This document shows, in pieces, positions 26,801 to 37,097 of a stretch of DNA of 64,000 nt (position 1 is its first letter; each line of letters starts with the position of its first letter). Origin of the DNA: Bacteroidia bacterium. GTDB lineage: Bacteria > Bacteroidota > Bacteroidia > B-17B0 > Aurantibacillaceae. The position numbers and the translations under genes are program-made. The notes beneath the pieces are model-generated. The model was not told the DNA's origin and ran no database searches. It saw only the letters and a list, made by a program, of their open reading frames with translations. The stretch is from positions 1 through 64,000 of the forward strand of contig BPGX01000003.1 of assembly GCA_026003255.1 (NCBI GenBank), written 5' to 3'.

Positions 26801-28738
26801 TCACTTATAGTTTTTCACTATTTCTGTAATGTGTTCTATGAAATTTTGAACAGACATTACACCAATATCACCTACTTTATGTTGTCGAACTGCTACTTGG
26901 TTATTTTGTATCTCTTTTTCTCCAATAATTAACATGAACGGAATTTTCATTAACTCACTTTCTCTGATTTTTTTACCAATTTTTTCATTTCTGTCATCCA
27001 ATAAAACTCTAATGTTATTTTCTGAGAGCAAATGTACAACATTTTCTGCATACGAATTAAATTTTTCTGAAATTGGTAGAACAGCCACTTGTTGAGGTGC
27101 TATCCAAACTGGTAAATCCCCACCTGTGTGTTCTAATAATAGAGCGATAAAACGTTCTAATGAACCAAAGGGGGCACGATGAATCATCACGGGTCTGTGT
27201 TTTTGATTATCTGCACCGGTGTATTCTAATTGGAAACGTTCTGGTAAATTGTAATCTACCTGAATGGTTCCTAATTGCCATTTTCTACCGATGGCGTCTT
27301 TTACCATAAAGTCCAATTTGGGGCCATAAAAAGCAGCTTCTCCGTATTCAATTTTTGTTTTAAGACCTTTTTCCTGTGCGGCTTCTATGATGGCTTGTTC
27401 TGCTTTTTCCCATACTTCTTCACTACCAATATATTTAGATTTATTCTCTAAATCTCTTAATGAAATTTGAGCGATATAATCCTTAAATCCAAAAATTTCA
27501 AATACTTTCAATACAATGTCAATAACTTTTTTAAACTCATCTTTTACTTGTTCGTTGGTACAGAAAATGTGCGCATCATCTTGAGTAAAGCCCCGCACAC
27601 GGGTGAGCCCATGCAGTTCACCATGTTGTTCATAGCGATAAACGGTTCCAAACTCGGCTAATCGCAAGGGTAAATCTTTGTATGAACGCGGTGCTGATTT
27701 ATATATTTCACAATGATGTGGGCAATTCATGGGTTTTAGGAAAAATTCTTCTCCTTCTTGTGGAGTACGAATGGGTTGAAAAGCGTCTTTACCGTATTTC
27801 TCGTAATGTCCGGAAATAACATAGAGTTGTTTTTGAGCGATATGAGGTGTTACAACTGGTTGATAGCCATTTTTGTTTTGAATTTTTCTCAGGAATTGTT
27901 CTAATTCGTAACGAATCACTGTACCTTTTGGAAGCCAGAGTGGAAGCCCCATTCCAACGTTTTCAGAAAAAGTAAAGAGTTCTAATTCTTTTCCAATTTT
28001 TCTATGGTCGCGTTTTTTGGCTTCTTCTAATTGATGTAAAAATTCTTTCAGATCATTTTCTTTGGGAAATGAAATGCCATAAACGCGGGTGAGCATTTTG
28101 TTTTTTTCATCGCCCTTCCAGTAAGCACCGGCAACGGTGAGTAGTTTTACACCTTTGATGTATCCAGTATGTGGCACATGTGGTCCGCGGCATAGGTCGG
28201 TAAATGTTCCTTGTGTATAAAAAGTAATTTCACCATCGTTTAGTCGTTCTAATAAATCCAATTTGTAAGGGTCGTTTTTTTCTTTGAAATACTCTATTGC
28301 TTCTTTTTTAGAAATTTCTTTACGAATGTATGGATTGTTTTGCTTAGCCAGTTCCATCATTCGTGTTTCAATCTTTTCAAGGTCGTTTAGGGTAATTTTT
28401 TTATCTCCTGTATCGATATCGTAATAAAAGCCATTTTCAACAGGTGGTCCTACCCAGAATTTTACACCCGGGAAAAGTTGCTCAATAGCTTCTGCCATAA
28501 GATGAGCAGAGGAATGCCACAATGTGGCTTTACCTTCATCATCTTCCCATGTAAGCAAACGAAGTTGACAATCTTTGTGAATCGGACGAGTGGCATCCCA
28601 TACTTCATTATCAATTAGTGCTGATAAAACTTTTTTTGCTAAAGAATGACTAATACTTTCTGCAATTTGCAAAGCAGTAGTACCTTTTGGATATTCTCTG
28701 ACAGAGCCATCAGGCAAAATTACTTTTATGTTTTCCAT
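26801..28738 (-). CDS. thrS: threonyl-tRNA synthetase
   Basis: A 645-residue class II synthetase. The TGS domain is at the start ([20 protein letters not shown]), the editing domain carries [16 protein letters not shown] (about residues 75-90), and the catalytic core has the zinc-site Cys in [10 protein letters not shown] (about 338), [13 protein letters not shown] and [18 protein letters not shown]. The anticodon-binding domain closes the protein ([15 protein letters not shown]). All expected domains are present at normal length. It charges tRNA-Thr. A perfect -7 box precedes it. Confidence 0.98.
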   Translation of the reverse strand: MENIKVILPDGSVREYPKGTTALQIAESISHSLAKKVLSALIDNEVWDATRPIHKDCQLRLLTWEDDEGKATLWHSSAHLMAEAIEQLFPGVKFWVGPPVENGFYYDIDTGDKKITLNDLEKIETRMMELAKQNNPYIRKEISKKEAIEYFKEKNDPYKLDLLERLNDGEITFYTQGTFTDLCRGPHVPHTGYIKGVKLLTVAGAYWKGDEKNKMLTRVYGISFPKENDLKEFLHQLEEAKKRDHRKIGKELELFTFSENVGMGLPLWLPKGTVIRYELEQFLRKIQNKNGYQPVVTPHIAQKQLYVISGHYEKYGKDAFQPIRTPQEGEEFFLKPMNCPHHCEIYKSAPRSYKDLPLRLAEFGTVYRYEQHGELHGLTRVRGFTQDDAHIFCTNEQVKDEFKKVIDIVLKVFEIFGFKDYIAQISLRDLENKSKYIGSEEVWEKAEQAIIEAAQEKGLKTKIEYGEAAFYGPKLDFMVKDAIGRKWQLGTIQVDYNLPERFQLEYTGADNQKHRPVMIHRAPFGSLERFIALLLEHTGGDLPVWIAPQQVAVLPISEKFNSYAENVVHLLSENNIRVLLDDRNEKIGKKIRESELMKIPFMLIIGEKEIQNNQVAVRQHKVGDIGVMSVQNFIEHITEIVKNYK

Positions 28739-28767
28739 AATTTAATCTAATCTGTTTAAAAGGTTCG

Positions 28768-28775
28768 CAAAAATA
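28768..28775 (-). promoter_or_regulatory. -7 box of thrS
   Basis: TATTTTTG on the minus strand is an exact TAnnTTTG box, 29 bp before the thrS ATG. No T-box or threonine-dependent leader could be recognised in the short leader. Confidence 0.65.
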
Positions 28776-28831
28776 AGAAAAATAATTGAGTGATTAATAG
28801 AAGATGATTTTGATTAATTTTACGACAAAAA

Positions 28832-29158
28832 ATGCACTTAAAAGAAATACAGAATAAGGTCGACGAATGGATTAAAAATTATGGTGTAAGGTATTTTAAT
28901 GAGTTGACCAATACAGTAATATTGATGGAAGAGGTGGGTGAATTGGCCAGAATAATTGCCAGAAAATATGGTGAACAATCTTTTAAAGAAGGAGAGGACG
29001 AGAGTAAATTAGGCGAAGAAATGGCGGATGTGTTGTTTGTATTGATTTGTTTGGCTAATCAAACGGGAATAAATTTGGAAGAAGAATTTTTGAAGAAATT
29101 GGAAAAGAAAACCAATCGAGATAGGGAGAGACATAAGATGAATGATAAGTTGAAGTGA
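28832..29158 (+). CDS. MazG-like nucleotide pyrophosphohydrolase
   Basis: A 108-residue single-domain MazG-fold protein. The metal-binding helices are visible as LMEEVGELARII (about residues 30-41) and LGEEMADVLFVLICLAN (about 63-79), containing the EXXE and EXXD pairs. Such enzymes hydrolyse NTPs or dNTPs to monophosphates and pyrophosphate, for example for house-cleaning. It is divergent from thrS. The exact substrate is unknown. Confidence 0.87.
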   Translation: MHLKEIQNKVDEWIKNYGVRYFNELTNTVILMEEVGELARIIARKYGEQSFKEGEDESKLGEEMADVLFVLICLANQTGINLEEEFLKKLEKKTNRDRERHKMNDKLK

Positions 29159-29197
29159 ATTATTAGTAGAATTGTACTATTGTAAAATATTTTTAAG

Positions 29198-29205
29198 TAA
29201 TTTTG
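29198..29205 (+). promoter_or_regulatory. -7 box of the small beta-barrel gene
   Basis: TAATTTTG matches TAnnTTTG exactly, 18 bp before the ATG at 29224. It overlaps the alternative upstream start at 29203, which therefore cannot be the usual start. Confidence 0.6.
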
Positions 29206-29223
29206 CAGTCAAAACTAAAAAGT

Positions 29224-29832
29224 ATGAGAAAAATTTTATTAACATTAACATTAGCAGGAACATTGTCAGTACAAAATATACAAGCGCAAGATGCTTTTGG
29301 AAAAGGAAGTACTGTATTAAATTTAGGTCTTGGATTAGGTGGAGTGGTGGGATATTGGGGTGCTGGATATTCTGCTACGCCATATTTGAATACTTCTTTG
29401 GACATTGGGGTTTACGAATTTCCGGACGTAAAAGGGCTTTCCATTGGATTAGGTGGTTATTTGGGATATAAAAGCACTTCATATACTTATGGAGGTACTT
29501 GGGTAGATAAGAAGGGAAACATACATTATGATGAACCTGTGAAATCGACATGGACTTATTTTGCGATAGGATTTCGCCCAACTATACATTATTCATTTAG
29601 TTCTGCAAATGCTGAGGTGTATGCAGGATTGCCGCTGGGGTATGTGATTGTAAGTCACAAATATAGTAATCCTGAATATGCTTATTATGCAAATACGACT
29701 TATCCATCTTATGTGGGTTATGGTTTAATTTTTGGAGGTAGATATTTCTTCTCAAAATCTTTTGGCGCATACCTTGAATTAGGTTATGGAATTTCTTATT
29801 TAAATTTAGGTGTTAGTTTTAAGTTTAAGTAA
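29224..29832 (+). CDS. small outer membrane beta-barrel protein
   Basis: A 202-residue exported protein. A signal peptide (MRKILLTLTLAGTLS, cleavage after about IQAQ at residue 22) is followed by glycine/tyrosine-rich alternating strands (GLGLGGVVGYWGAGYSATP, LEVYAGLP-like segments) and ends in LNLGVSFKFK, a typical barrel C-terminus. The size suits an eight-stranded barrel. No specific family or cargo is recognised. It is a single-gene unit between a promoter and a terminator. Confidence 0.78.
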   Translation: MRKILLTLTLAGTLSVQNIQAQDAFGKGSTVLNLGLGLGGVVGYWGAGYSATPYLNTSLDIGVYEFPDVKGLSIGLGGYLGYKSTSYTYGGTWVDKKGNIHYDEPVKSTWTYFAIGFRPTIHYSFSSANAEVYAGLPLGYVIVSHKYSNPEYAYYANTTYPSYVGYGLIFGGRYFFSKSFGAYLELGYGISYLNLGVSFKFK

Positions 29833-29856
29833 AGAAATGGGCTTTGCTTTGTAATT

Positions 29857-29886
29857 AAAGAGCAGCAATTTTGCTGCTCTTTTTTG
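29857..29886 (+). terminator. rho-independent terminator
   Basis: AAAGAGCAGCAA pairs with TTGCTGCTCTTT in a near-perfect hairpin followed by TTTTT. The terminal loop must open by a base pair or two. It ends the small beta-barrel gene. Confidence 0.88.
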
Positions 29887-30009
29887 TTTAAGATGGTAAT
29901 TATTGCTTTAGTCAATAAAAGAAATTACTCAATTATCGAACGAGTTAGTTTTTGAAAATAAAAAACTTGCTCAACAGCAAACAACTCTGTAAAATTGGGC
30001 TAAAAAATT

Positions 30010-30840
30010 ATGTCTAAAAGAATAGTTAAAGTAGGTAATATTGAATGTGGTAATAAAAATTTGTTTCTCATTTCGGGACCTTGTGTGATTGAAGATGAGA
30101 ATGTGATGTTTAAGACCGCTGAAAAATTAAAAGAGATTTCAGAAAGATTAAGGGTTCCGATTATATACAAATCATCGTTTAGAAAAGATAATCGAAGCAG
30201 TTTGAAATACTATGATGGACCGGGCATTGAAAAGGGACTGGAGATGCTTTCAAAAATCAAAAGGGAGTTTGGCTTTCCTGTGTTGACGGATATTCACGAG
30301 CCAGCGCATGCAGTAGTTGCTGCCGAAGTTGTGGATGTGCTTCAAATCCCGGCATATTTGTGTATGCAAACTTCATTAGTGGTGGCTGCCGCAAAAACCG
30401 GCAAGGTGGTGAATATCAAACATGGACAGTTTCTTGCACCAGAAAATATGAAGTATCCTGTGCAAAAATCTGTTGAAAGTGGGAATGACCAGTTGATTCT
30501 TACGGAACGTGGTTATACTTTTGGATACAATGATTTAGTTGTAGATCCGCGAAGTTTTTATCACTTACAGCAATTGGGTTATCCTGTAGTGTTTGATGTA
30601 ACACATTCTATTCGAAAATATGGAATACCAAGTGCAGATGCAAAGGGCGGTGCACGAGAATATGCTTTTACTCTGGCAAAAGCAGCGATTGGCGCAGGAG
30701 TAGATGGATTGTTCATTGAAACACATCCTGAACCTGAAAAGGCCTTGTGTGATGCGGCTTCACAAATGTGTGTGTATGATTTAGAAGCATTTTTGTTGCC
30801 TTTGTTAGAAATTTACGAAGTGAGCAAGAACTATTTTTAG
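30010..30840 (+). CDS. kdsA: 3-deoxy-8-phosphooctulonate synthase (KDO-8-P synthase)
   Basis: A 276-residue KdsA that condenses PEP with arabinose 5-phosphate in lipopolysaccharide core synthesis. Diagnostic segments are LFLISGPCVIEDENVMF, IYKSSFRKDNRSS, GFPVLTDIHEP, VLQIPAYLCMQTSL, VNIKHGQFLAPENM and GLFIETHPEP. It shows that the organism makes KDO-containing lipid A. It starts a three-gene run with rnhB (4-bp gap) and the propeller-like gene. Confidence 0.97.
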   Translation: MSKRIVKVGNIECGNKNLFLISGPCVIEDENVMFKTAEKLKEISERLRVPIIYKSSFRKDNRSSLKYYDGPGIEKGLEMLSKIKREFGFPVLTDIHEPAHAVVAAEVVDVLQIPAYLCMQTSLVVAAAKTGKVVNIKHGQFLAPENMKYPVQKSVESGNDQLILTERGYTFGYNDLVVDPRSFYHLQQLGYPVVFDVTHSIRKYGIPSADAKGGAREYAFTLAKAAIGAGVDGLFIETHPEPEKALCDAASQMCVYDLEAFLLPLLEIYEVSKNYF

Positions 30841-30844
30841 TGTA

Positions 30845-31444
30845 ATGTTACAACATTACGATATATCTAAAACCATTGTAGGTTGTGATGAAGCAGGACG
30901 AGGGTGTTTGGCGGGAGCCGTCTTTGCAGCAGCAGTGATATTACCATCTGATTTTGAACATCCGTTGATTAACGATTCAAAAAAGTTGTCTTTTGAACAG
31001 CGAATGAAAGCGAGAGAAATCATTTTTAAATCAGCTATTGAGTATGCTATTGAATATTGTACGCCACAGGAGATTGATGAAATCAATATATTGAATGCTT
31101 CTATTTTAGCGATGCATAAGGCATTGAGTAAATTGTCCGCAACTTTTGAAATGATTATTGTGGATGGTAATCGATTTAAGCCCTTTAAGAATATACCATA
31201 TAAATGTGTTGTAAAAGGTGACGGAAAGTATTATGCAATAGCGGCTGCGTCTATTCTTGCAAAAACAGAGCGGGATTTGTATATGCTTCAAATTCATGAA
31301 GAATTTCCGCACTATCATTGGAATAAAAATAAAGGGTATCCTACAAAAGATCATCGTCTTGCTCTTGAAAAATATGGTATTTCCAAATACCATCGGAAGA
31401 GTTTTGCTATTTGTCAAAGCGTTTTACAAGCAAGATTATTTTAA
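30845..31444 (+). CDS. rnhB: ribonuclease HII
   Basis: A 199-residue RNase HII that cleaves the RNA strand of RNA-DNA hybrids, including single ribonucleotides. The active-site motif VGCDEAGRGCLAGAV is at residues 12-26, with further motifs INDSKKLSFEQR, IVDGN and AAASILAKTERD. The length is normal. Its stop codon shares bases with the ATG of the next gene (TAATG), so the downstream membrane-anchored protein is translationally coupled. Confidence 0.95.
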   Translation: MLQHYDISKTIVGCDEAGRGCLAGAVFAAAVILPSDFEHPLINDSKKLSFEQRMKAREIIFKSAIEYAIEYCTPQEIDEINILNASILAMHKALSKLSATFEMIIVDGNRFKPFKNIPYKCVVKGDGKYYAIAAASILAKTERDLYMLQIHEEFPHYHWNKNKGYPTKDHRLALEKYGISKYHRKSFAICQSVLQARLF

Positions 31445-33792
31445 TGAAAAGAAGTTTTCTATATATTAGTATTGTATTTATTTCTTTGATAGTTGCAAGT
31501 ATTATTGTGGTAATGAAACAACTCTATCAGCGAACGATTGTTGAAAACAAAGTGTTGTTGTTATTACCTGATAATCCAGAACTTGTTATTTCTTTCAAAA
31601 ATCCTGATGAATTACTTAATCATTATTTGAGTCAAAATGTTTTGTTAAAGAAAAATGTACATCCTGATGTTTTAAAGTTTGTTGATGTTATACAAAAAAT
31701 TGATACAATTTACAATAAACTCACTCAAAATAATATACACTTACAAGATTACTCATTCTATCTGGCTTTTTATGAACAAGAAAAATGGGCAATTGGCTTT
31801 GCAGCAGAAAAGGTAAAAGATGCAAAAGAAATACAAGATTTTTTTCAGAGTTTGAATTTAGATTTTATAGAGATAGAAGGTAATTATTTATTTTTTGAAA
31901 AGACAATGAAAAACAAATTAAAACAAGAAAGAACTACTTTGAATTTGTGGAGAGAGTGGATGCAAATTTTTTCAAAGAAACCATCACCGTTGCACATTTA
32001 TCAAAGAAAGGATAGTGTAGAATTGGCATTTCAGGTATATTTTGATTTACAAGATATAAAGTGTAATGGTTTTGTGAAATATAAGAAAACAAACAATTAT
32101 CAAAATTTTAGTTCTTTTGAAATATCTGGTAAATCAGAGGAATTTAAGAATTTTTTAATTCTGCCATTAAATATAGTTTTAAGTAATAATACAATAGATG
32201 CAAATAGTGAATTGTTAAATGAATTGATTCAAAAATACCACAGAAAAAAAATTCAGTTGGATGATATGGCGATGATCCCAATATCAGGTGATAATGAACG
32301 ATTAGAAGAATACCTTCAATTGGTGAGTGATTCAGCGTATCAATTAGATGCATTAAAAGTTTTTGAATTAAATAAATCAAGTGCTATTTATTTTTCAGAG
32401 ATATTTTTGAGTAAGCCCGATAGTCAGTTGTATGTTGGCTTAAATGAATATAATTTTGTTTTGTTTCATCGTAAGGAACTATTGAATAATCAAAACAATT
32501 GGATACAACACGATTTTTCACAAAGTAGTTATTTTTATATTCATCAATCCGATTTAGATTTTAATAGAATCAATCAATCGGAATGTTGGAAGTTTTTGCC
32601 TATATCTTTTCAATTTGCAAGGGATACAATGCGCTATTATTTGAATGCCAACATTCATTCATCCCTTGATAAACGTTTTCTTGCGTTTAATATGTCCATT
32701 GGTAAAGTAGCTTCGAATTCTCAAATTTTATGGACATTTAATAATGATTATACTATTCAAAACATTGTAGGTTTATTTGATGATCACAAGACAAATAATT
32801 ATTTAGTGCTTGTTCAGGACAGCACAAATCAATTGTTGTGTTTAAATATTAATGGTGAATTATTATGGAAATATACGCTTGAAAGTCCTGTAAAATCCAA
32901 TATTTTCAATGTAGATATTTTAAAAAACAACAAACATCAAATAATATTTAATACAGAGCATAAAATATATTTAATTGACCGAAATGGTAAAAATGTGGGT
33001 AATTTTCCATTAAAGTTTACATCTGCAATATCTTCTTCTATTCAGGTTTTTGACTATGATAAAAATAGAAATTACAGAATCTGGTTTTCTACACAAAATC
33101 GTTATATTTACAATTACACTCTGGATGGTAAGATGGCTAACAATTTTCATCCCTATTATTGTAATGATGTTATTGCACAGCCATTGTATTATGCATCCAT
33201 TGGTTTATCAGATTATATTTTTGTCATTACGCAAAAAGGAACAATTATTGGTATTAGCAGAAAAGGAGAAGGAAGATTGCAATTAAAAAATCATTTGCCT
33301 AATTCTACAATTCATTATGTTTATGATGTTTCTTCTACTTTGGGAAATTCCTACTTGTATTATTGCACAAATACTCATTTAAGTAGAATTTCTTTGAATG
33401 ATGAAGAGAAAGATATTTTTCAATGGAATAAAAAAATCATTGATGCTAAATTTTTCTTTAATATCTTTTCAAATAAAACTCATCTTGCTGTGTTAGATTC
33501 AACATTTCTTTCTATTGTGAATCTGAAGGGAGAAGAATTATCAGGTGTACATTTGTCGGATAACTATTTTAATTTCATTGTAGATACTACTCGTTCTGGA
33601 AATTATTTTATTTTACAGAATGCAGGAAATAAATATTGTATTATCAAACAGGATGAAAATGGTGAATTAAAAATTATTGATGAAAATGTAGCAAGCACTA
33701 TTTTTCCAAGAGTATTTTCACTTCAGAAAACATATCAAAATTTCTTGATATATTCTCAATCCAATACATTGTATTGCAGAAAAATTGAATAG
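31444..33792 (+). CDS. membrane-anchored protein with beta-propeller-like C-terminal half, unknown function
   Basis: A 782-residue protein from the ATG at 31444, which overlaps the rnhB stop. One N-terminal membrane segment (about residues 5-24, LYISIVFISLIVASIIVVM) anchors a large extracytoplasmic region. The middle (about 30-420) has no domain I recognise. The C-terminal half (about 425-780) has propeller-like repeats such as GELLWKYTLES, IYLIDRNGKNVGNFPL and YIYNYTLDGKMANNF, like PQQ/YVTN-type blades. It lacks a sorting domain, so it is probably periplasmic and tethered to the inner membrane. The rnhB neighbour gives no functional hint. Confidence 0.8.
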   Translation: MKRSFLYISIVFISLIVASIIVVMKQLYQRTIVENKVLLLLPDNPELVISFKNPDELLNHYLSQNVLLKKNVHPDVLKFVDVIQKIDTIYNKLTQNNIHLQDYSFYLAFYEQEKWAIGFAAEKVKDAKEIQDFFQSLNLDFIEIEGNYLFFEKTMKNKLKQERTTLNLWREWMQIFSKKPSPLHIYQRKDSVELAFQVYFDLQDIKCNGFVKYKKTNNYQNFSSFEISGKSEEFKNFLILPLNIVLSNNTIDANSELLNELIQKYHRKKIQLDDMAMIPISGDNERLEEYLQLVSDSAYQLDALKVFELNKSSAIYFSEIFLSKPDSQLYVGLNEYNFVLFHRKELLNNQNNWIQHDFSQSSYFYIHQSDLDFNRINQSECWKFLPISFQFARDTMRYYLNANIHSSLDKRFLAFNMSIGKVASNSQILWTFNNDYTIQNIVGLFDDHKTNNYLVLVQDSTNQLLCLNINGELLWKYTLESPVKSNIFNVDILKNNKHQIIFNTEHKIYLIDRNGKNVGNFPLKFTSAISSSIQVFDYDKNRNYRIWFSTQNRYIYNYTLDGKMANNFHPYYCNDVIAQPLYYASIGLSDYIFVITQKGTIIGISRKGEGRLQLKNHLPNSTIHYVYDVSSTLGNSYLYYCTNTHLSRISLNDEEKDIFQWNKKIIDAKFFFNIFSNKTHLAVLDSTFLSIVNLKGEELSGVHLSDNYFNFIVDTTRSGNYFILQNAGNKYCIIKQDENGELKIIDENVASTIFPRVFSLQKTYQNFLIYSQSNTLYCRKIE

Positions 33793-33795
33793 GTT

Positions 33796-34012
33796 AACTT
33801 AAATTATGCATTAGAAATTAAGATTATTCAAAAGAGATTGCTTCCCCTTCCACTCCTCTTTTTATTTTTATAGCGATGTGGAAGGGTCGCAATGACATGC
33901 TCCTCTTTAACCTTTTTAAATATCAAATTGTGGTGAAAATTAAATAATGACTAAAATCAGCAGTAATAAAGAAAAGCATAATGCTTTAAAGTGTTTAATG
34001 AGTAATTTGGGA
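33796..34012. repeat. intergenic repeat, family C copy 1
   Basis: The left end (GTTAACTTAAATTATGCA) and right end (AAAATCAGCAGTAATAAAG) match the element at 40.49-40.82 kb. The inside holds GAGATTGCTTCC and GGAAGGGTCGCAATGACA words that pair around a short palindrome. It fills the gap between two convergent genes, so it may act as a two-way terminator. There is no coding sequence. Confidence 0.7.
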
Positions 34013-35161
34013 TTATTTTAATTCTAAAAAGCAACGAATAGGGTAGTGGTCACTTAAGTGTTGAGTATTTTTATTTTCTGTAACAAAATCAAGAACATTA
34101 AAATGTTGGTCATAAAAAATATAATCTATTCTTAAATATAATTTATCGTGATAGGTGAAACCAAAACCATTCCCTTTTTGAGTAAAAGCATCCGTAAATC
34201 CTGCTTCTTTTATTTTACGCATCATATAAGAGTTGGGTATATCATTAAAGTCGCCAACAAGAAGAGTGGGATAATTTGATTGTTTTGCCAATTCAAGAAT
34301 GTTTTCTGCTTGCTGTGTTTTTAGAATGTTGGTGTAATAAATTTTTTGAAAGAAATTTAATCCTTTTGCAGAAGTGTCCAATGCTTGAATAAAATTGTCA
34401 TTGTCGGGTGGTTGGTTAGGACGCCATTTCCTTTTCTTAAAAAAACTATACGATTGAATATGTAAGTTGAAAATCTGAATAGTATCATTATGAAAAAGAA
34501 TTTTAGTAACAATACAGCCATTATTTTTAGCATTATTGAAATGAATAACAGATTTTTCAATAATGGGATATTTGGACATAGTGAGCAATCCCCAATGATC
34601 GTTTTTTCTTAAGGTTACAAAATATTCAGTATGCAAATAATAATCAGGAAAACGTTTTTTTAATTCTTCTAAATTATTGAAATCATTAGTATCTTCGGAT
34701 GTATAAAACTCTTGAAAACACATTATATCTGCAGGGTTTTGTTCAAGGTATTGAAAAATTTTTTCTCTGGTCAAATGATTGTTTTGCCAATTATACAAGT
34801 CAAAAAGTTTTACATTAAAAGAAAATACAGAAATTTTATTTTTATTATTTTTTGAAAGGGATGCCCACTGGATATTAAAATAATCTTTTATTTGTGGAAA
34901 GAAAAATAATTGAATCAATACTGCTATGACTAAACGCTTATATTGAAAGGTGATAGCAAAAAATATTATCCAAAATAAATTTAATATAAGTAATGCAGGA
35001 AATAGTAAAGCAACGAATGGTAATAAGAAAAATGTTTCTGGGCGAAAATAAGTGGCGTAATAACTTATTACAAGCAAAAGAAAACTAATAAAGAAACTTA
35101 AATGAAAAGTTCTTTTTAAAAGCATGAACAGGTAGCGAATGATTTTTAAAATGATATTCAT
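34013..35161 (-). CDS. membrane-anchored endonuclease/exonuclease/phosphatase family protein
   Basis: A 382-residue protein from the ATG at 35161; a TTG at 35176 would add five residues. The N-terminal 100 residues hold about three membrane segments. The C-terminal EEP domain shows the metal-site residues: IMCFQEFYTSED (Glu), TLLVGDFNDIPNSYMM (Asp/Asn) and LSDHYPIRCFLE (Asp-His). Such proteins hydrolyse phosphodiesters in nucleic acids, lipids or inositol phosphates; the substrate is unknown. It follows the T9SS gene by 16-31 bp and probably shares its transcript. Confidence 0.88.
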   Translation of the reverse strand: MNIILKIIRYLFMLLKRTFHLSFFISFLLLVISYYATYFRPETFFLLPFVALLFPALLILNLFWIIFFAITFQYKRLVIAVLIQLFFFPQIKDYFNIQWASLSKNNKNKISVFSFNVKLFDLYNWQNNHLTREKIFQYLEQNPADIMCFQEFYTSEDTNDFNNLEELKKRFPDYYLHTEYFVTLRKNDHWGLLTMSKYPIIEKSVIHFNNAKNNGCIVTKILFHNDTIQIFNLHIQSYSFFKKRKWRPNQPPDNDNFIQALDTSAKGLNFFQKIYYTNILKTQQAENILELAKQSNYPTLLVGDFNDIPNSYMMRKIKEAGFTDAFTQKGNGFGFTYHDKLYLRIDYIFYDQHFNVLDFVTENKNTQHLSDHYPIRCFLELK

Positions 35162-35192
35162 TAAAGATAATCTCAAATTTTTGCAAAGTAAA

Positions 35193-37091
35193 CTATTTAA
35201 TAATTAACTTTTTATTAGTGATTGTATTATTCTTTGTAACAATTTGTACTACATATAAACCTTTGAGGAATTCCCGTGTATCAATTGATACATCGCCTTG
35301 AATTTGATGTAATGAAAACATCTCTTGTCCTAATACGGAAATTATTTTGACAGAATACACATCATTGAATGTAGAATGGATATTTAGGAAATCATTTTCA
35401 GAAACTGGATTGGGGAATACTGAAAATGTTGAATGTTGAGTTATATTTTCTTGAATACCTACCGCTTTAGCACTATCTCCTAATACAGGATGCATCATTA
35501 ATGAACCTTTTACAGAAGAAACATTCCAATTGCCGCTTGTATTGTAATAAGTATCGTTTGAATGATTGTAGTTGACGTCTAATCCAATTGTAACGCTGTA
35601 TTGAGAAGAAGGCGGGAATGCTTGTATACCAAAGAAGTATGTACCGGGTGCTAATACTAATGGTTGTGTTAGATGATAGCGAGGACTATAATTATAGCCC
35701 CAATCTAAAAATTTAGGTTTCATCAAACTATCTCTGTAAATCAAATTGCCGGGTTGTCCACCAGAGTTAGACCACACACATATTCTAAAAATATCTTTAT
35801 TGCTTATGTTGTAACTATTGACTGGAATAAAGAAAATATCCATTGCACGCAGTGTGTCTGTAACATTTAATGTATAACGTTGTGCCACTTGTGTTCCGTA
35901 AAATTTCAGGTAATAGCCCAATTCTGCTTGTCCGTCGTCGTAAGCAAAGTAATTGGTCAACGGTGTGCATTGAACAATGGTATCATTATATGCCCACGTA
36001 TCTGGCATTGTATTGATAAAATGTTTGGTATAAAAACGAGTGGTATCAGTAGGAGAAATAGTGTATGAAAAATTTGGTTTTTGATGAACGGTTACTGTAT
36101 TGACGCCGGGTGCTACATTGGCACTACCACCGTTGTAGTTATAGAGAAAATTTCCATTTCCATCGTAGATGTTGAATTGGTAGTTAATGTTTTTGGTAGT
36201 GTATTTATTATTATTCTTAATAAAATTACGAATTTGTGTGGCCATTTCAGAAGGCACAAAATGTTTATATGGCATTGCTGAATAGTTTTTCAGTAATGGA
36301 GTACTTTGATAATAGAATGCGGCATCATCAATAATGGTATCGGTTTTGTAAACATTTTTATCTAACAAAATATAATCCAGATGCCAATGGTCAACGGAAC
36401 CAACTGGAGTGGCTTTGTTTCTGAAGCGAAATTGGAAGCCATCGTGAAAGTAAGCAGTATCGGTGATGTAAATATGAACTTTGTAAAATGTACTGTCATT
36501 AACAGGAGCGATATTGCTACCAGTAATTGACCATATTACATTTTGCCAGACATTTTGAGCTGGTTTGTAAAAATCAAGGATTAAAGAATCGTTCGTTTCC
36601 GGATTATCGCCATTTCCCATTCGTTGATAATAAAATACAAGAGCAATGCTATCGGCTGGTGTATAGGTATAAGAACCATTTGAAAAAAGATTAATGGGTT
36701 GAGAAGTAAGTGTATCAGCAGGTTCAGATGCGGTAGAGGATAGAGTTGTTTTGTAAGGTAGTCCTTTTTTGTTTAATCCGTCAAATGTTGCTACGCCAAA
36801 AGAAATCGGATATTTGGCATAACCATAGTTTACATACACAGAAGAATCTTTCCATTTATTTATATCAGGGTATGTTTGTTTGTAGGCATAATAGAAATCA
36901 TCAAAAAAAGGTAAGTTCAAACTGGCAGAACTTGTTTTTAATTGAGATGTGGCTTTATTGGAGGGTGGGTTGATAGAAGAAGTGTAGTAATTAATATTAC
37001 AGCTTAATGGAATAACAAATTCTTGTGCATTTGAGCGGAAAAGAATTGTTACACTATATAAAATACATAAGTATAGTTTATTCAAATTCAT
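35193..37091 (-). CDS. T9SS type A sorting-domain secreted protein
   Basis: A 632-residue protein with an N-terminal signal peptide (residues 1-22, ending RSNAQ) and a C-terminal T9SS sorting domain (SVFPNPVSENDFLN, then GLYVVQIVTKNNTITNKKLI). The middle is a beta-rich extracellular region with repeated DTT/Y-rich segments but no enzyme motif I can name. It is probably exported by the type IX system and attached to the surface. It lies between a PASTA protein and an EEP protein in the same direction; any functional link is unclear. Confidence 0.87.
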   Translation of the reverse strand: MNLNKLYLCILYSVTILFRSNAQEFVIPLSCNINYYTSSINPPSNKATSQLKTSSASLNLPFFDDFYYAYKQTYPDINKWKDSSVYVNYGYAKYPISFGVATFDGLNKKGLPYKTTLSSTASEPADTLTSQPINLFSNGSYTYTPADSIALVFYYQRMGNGDNPETNDSLILDFYKPAQNVWQNVIWSITGSNIAPVNDSTFYKVHIYITDTAYFHDGFQFRFRNKATPVGSVDHWHLDYILLDKNVYKTDTIIDDAAFYYQSTPLLKNYSAMPYKHFVPSEMATQIRNFIKNNNKYTTKNINYQFNIYDGNGNFLYNYNGGSANVAPGVNTVTVHQKPNFSYTISPTDTTRFYTKHFINTMPDTWAYNDTIVQCTPLTNYFAYDDGQAELGYYLKFYGTQVAQRYTLNVTDTLRAMDIFFIPVNSYNISNKDIFRICVWSNSGGQPGNLIYRDSLMKPKFLDWGYNYSPRYHLTQPLVLAPGTYFFGIQAFPPSSQYSVTIGLDVNYNHSNDTYYNTSGNWNVSSVKGSLMMHPVLGDSAKAVGIQENITQHSTFSVFPNPVSENDFLNIHSTFNDVYSVKIISVLGQEMFSLHQIQGDVSIDTREFLKGLYVVQIVTKNNTITNKKLIIK

Positions 37092-37097
37092 TGTTGA

